This document shows positions 21,764-23,253 of a DNA stretch of 23,253 nucleotides, piece by piece. The first letter of the stretch is position 1. The number at the start of each line of letters is the position of its first letter. The stretch covers positions 1 to 23,253 of the forward strand of contig DQFX01000071.1 of NCBI GenBank assembly GCA_003531585.1, written 5' to 3'. The notes beneath the pieces were generated by a model, which did no database searches, was not told the origin of the DNA, and worked only from the letters and a program-made list of their open reading frames with translations. This DNA is from Oscillospiraceae bacterium. GTDB taxonomy: Bacteria > Bacillota > Clostridia > Oscillospirales > Ruminococcaceae. The position numbers and the translations under genes were made by a program.

Positions 21764-22875
21764 CAGATCTCACCCAGGCTCTTTGCCTTGAGGTAAGCAT
21801 AGATGAAGCCGTCTATATCGCCGTCCATAACGGACTGAATGTTGCCGCTCTCGTAGCCTGTGCGGGTATCCTTCGCAAGAGTGTAGGGCATGAACACGTA
21901 GGAGCGTATCTGGCTTCCCCATTCGATCTTGAGCTGTTCTCCCTTGATATCGCTGATCTTCTCGAGGTGCTCGCGCTCCTTGATCTCAACCAGCTTTGAC
22001 ATCAGCATCTTCATACAGAAATCGCGGTTCTGTACCTGCGAACGCTGGGTCTGGCAGGCAACAACGATACCTGTGGGCTTATGGATAAGTCTGACTGCCG
22101 AGGAGGTCTTGTTGATGTGCTGACCGCCCGCGCCGCTCGCACGGAACACTTCCATGATGATATCCTCGTCGCGGATCTCAACGGAAACATCCTTTTCGAT
22201 CTCCGGCATAACCTCGACGCTGGCGAAGCTGGTGTGTCTGCGGCCCTGGGCGTCGAACGGAGAAACGCGCACCAGCCTGTGCACGCCGTTTTCGGACTTC
22301 AGAAATCCGTATGCGTTGAAGCCCTGAATATGGATAGAAGCGCTCTTGATTCCGGCTTCTTCGCCGTCGAGCATATCGAGTATCTCGGTCTTGAAGCCGT
22401 GGCGATCCGCCCACTTCATGTACATTCTGAGCAGCATGGATACCCAGTCCTGAGCCTCGGTTCCGCCTGCGCCCGCGTGAAACGTCAGGATAGCGTTGGA
22501 GCTGTCGTACTCGCCGGTGAGCAGCGTTGCGAGCTTCTGCTCCTCAAACTCGGACTTTACCTTCTCGGCAAGCTCCTTCACCTCGTCTACGGCGCTCTCG
22601 TCATTCTCCTCCTCGGCGAGCTCTATCATCGCGAGAACATCGTCGTGGTTCGTTTTCATGCGGTTGAAGCTGTCGATGGTGTTCTTATACTGACCTATCT
22701 GCTGCTGAACCGCCTGCGCCTTCTCTGGATCGTCCCAGAATTTCGGCTCGGTGGATTTCATCTCAAGCTCGTCTACCTTGATTTTCAGTCCCTCAAGGTT
22801 CAGCGCGCCCTTCAGCTCCTCGATCTGGGGAGTAAGCGCTTCCATGGCTAATCTGGTTTCGTCGTACTGTATCAT
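21763..22875 (-). CDS. prfB: Peptide chain release factor 2 (RF2)
   Basis: A 370-residue class I release factor ending translation at UGA and UAA. The stop-codon-reading motif SPF is at 205-207 in VHRLVRVSPFDAQGRRHTSF, and the peptidyl-tRNA hydrolysis motif GGQ is at 250-252 in RASGAGGQHINKTSSAVRL. SPF rather than PxT marks RF2, not RF1. Full length is encoded in one frame from ATG 22875 (GGAGA four bases upstream). The programmed +1 frameshift (CUU UGA near codon 25) found in many bacterial prfB genes is absent: codons 20-30 read straight through as LKGALNLEGLK. It heads an unusually tight run of - strand genes. Confidence 0.97.
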   Translation of the reverse strand: MIQYDETRLAMEALTPQIEELKGALNLEGLKIKVDELEMKSTEPKFWDDPEKAQAVQQQIGQYKNTIDSFNRMKTNHDDVLAMIELAEEENDESAVDEVKELAEKVKSEFEEQKLATLLTGEYDSSNAILTFHAGAGGTEAQDWVSMLLRMYMKWADRHGFKTEILDMLDGEEAGIKSASIHIQGFNAYGFLKSENGVHRLVRVSPFDAQGRRHTSFASVEVMPEIEKDVSVEIRDEDIIMEVFRASGAGGQHINKTSSAVRLIHKPTGIVVACQTQRSQVQNRDFCMKMLMSKLVEIKEREHLEKISDIKGEQLKIEWGSQIRSYVFMPYTLAKDTRTGYESGNIQSVMDGDIDGFIYAYLKAKSLGEI

Positions 22876-22945
22876 ATTCTCTCCTGTAATATATAATTAG
22901 TTTTATAAAGTACTTTTGTTCATAAAAATACCCATTATCTTATAT

Positions 22946-22974
22946 AGTATATCACAAATCAGGTGAATTTGCAA
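22946..22974 (-). promoter_or_regulatory. Sigma-A promoter of prfB and the downstream gene run
   Basis: On the - strand: -35 TTGCAA (22969-22974), 17-base spacer, -10 TATACT (22946-22951), with TGA before the -10 (extended -10). It gives a leader of about 60 AT-rich bases before prfB. Confidence 0.75.
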
Positions 22975-23074
22975 TACCCGAAAAGCAGATTTTCCAACAA
23001 ACCCGCGAAATTTCTCGGCATTTACTGCAAAACGGCAGAAAAATGATATTGTCAATATAGCTTTACACATTTCA

Positions 23075-23089
23075 CTCAAAAATTTTGAG
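23075..23089. repeat. Short AT-rich palindrome
   Basis: CTCAAAA-A-TTTTGAG, a 7-bp inverted repeat around one base, eight bases before the large inverted repeat. It is the first element of a palindrome cluster that runs to the window end. Confidence 0.5.
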
Positions 23090-23096
23090 CAACAGT

Positions 23097-23149
23097 ACAA
23101 TGGAATAAATATCCACGAAGCGCAGCAAAGTGGATATTTATTCCATTGT
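23097..23149. repeat. Perfect 20-bp inverted repeat
   Basis: The left arm ACAATGGAATAAATATCCAC (23097-23116) and its exact reverse complement (23130-23149) surround a 13-base loop. No long T run follows on the + strand. On the - strand a T-rich stretch starts some ten bases later, so a terminator role is possible but not typical. The motif TTATTCCA recurs once more at 23241-23248, which suggests a repeated or mobile palindromic unit. Confidence 0.75.
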
Positions 23150-23153
23150 GTCA

Positions 23154-23193
23154 GCCGCAGATTAGCCTGTCTTATCCGAGTAATATCTGCGGC
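23154..23193. repeat. Second inverted repeat of the terminal cluster
   Basis: GCCGCAGAT (23154-23162) pairs with ATCTGCGGC (23185-23193) around a 22-base loop. Farther on, GCCGGA (23202-23207) and TCCGGC (23233-23238) form a third potential stem. No reading frame with a ribosome site is seen between 22976 and the window end. Confidence 0.5.
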
Positions 23194-23253
23194 GCTTCTC
23201 TGCCGGAGGCACTCCTCCTATCGACGAGCGTATCCGGCGGTTATTCCAATAGC

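Noticed and set aside
1..23253. CRISPR array, tRNA, rRNA or insertion sequence
   Set aside because: No regularly spaced direct repeats, no tRNA-like cloverleaf or rRNA sequence recognised, and no transposase-like reading frame.

Overview
The window looks like chromosome of an anaerobic, fermentative Firmicute, most likely in the Ruminococcaceae/Oscillospiraceae. Supporting signs are pyruvate formate-lyase with its activase, a CIRCE-controlled small heat-shock gene, textbook sigma-A promoters of the TTGACA-17-TATAAT type, strong GGAGG ribosome sites, a BlaI/M56 pair, a CsbB/YfhO-type glycosylation pair, and GC-balanced coding DNA with AT-rich spacers. The family assignment is inferred from gene content. 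I see no rRNA, tRNA, CRISPR array, prophage or intact insertion sequence.

Layout. 1-5250: a self-regulated TetR-type repressor (-), a CIRCE-controlled hsp20 (+), and the pflB-pflA operon (-) behind a structured leader, with a candidate Rex box about 200 bases upstream of its promoter. 5170-8300: a two-gene + unit with a lipoprotein sugar-type binding protein and a methyl-accepting chemotaxis protein but no ABC permease. The chemoreceptor has a one-base frameshift near its C-terminus. 8300-10110: a three-gene - operon (TIM-barrel sugar isomerase/epimerase, ThuA-like protein, small KOW/SH3-like protein). 10440-12625: blaI-blaR1 (-), with three phased palindromic operators and a blaR1 split by one in-frame amber codon. 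12780-14113: a + operon of an ATC-hydrolase-family protein and a GNAT acetyltransferase. 14120-14500: a decayed, frameshifted gene on the - strand. 14518-22975: eight - strand genes with small or no gaps, led by prfB (RF2) and followed by an rlmD-type rRNA methyltransferase, a short formate/nitrite-family channel, a small membrane protein, a DUF4097 protein, YjbQ, a GT2 polyprenyl-phosphate glycosyltransferase and a YfhO-type membrane protein. 22976-23253: tandem palindromes, including a perfect 20-bp inverted repeat.

How the genes work together. PflB and PflA make formate and acetyl-CoA, and the FNT-family channel could export formate, although it is encoded 15 kb away. The GT2/YfhO pair resembles the Bacillus CsbB/YfhO machinery that loads a sugar on undecaprenyl phosphate and transfers it to a cell-envelope polymer. 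The binding protein and chemoreceptor probably form a sensory pair. Three loci carry inactivating or potentially inactivating lesions (chemoreceptor frameshift, blaR1 amber codon, 14.3-kb frameshifted remnant). Each could be real decay or an assembly error. Nothing here is plainly a wholly new system. The most interesting leads are the permease-less binding protein/chemoreceptor pair, the interrupted M56 sensor with its operator array, and the terminal palindrome cluster.
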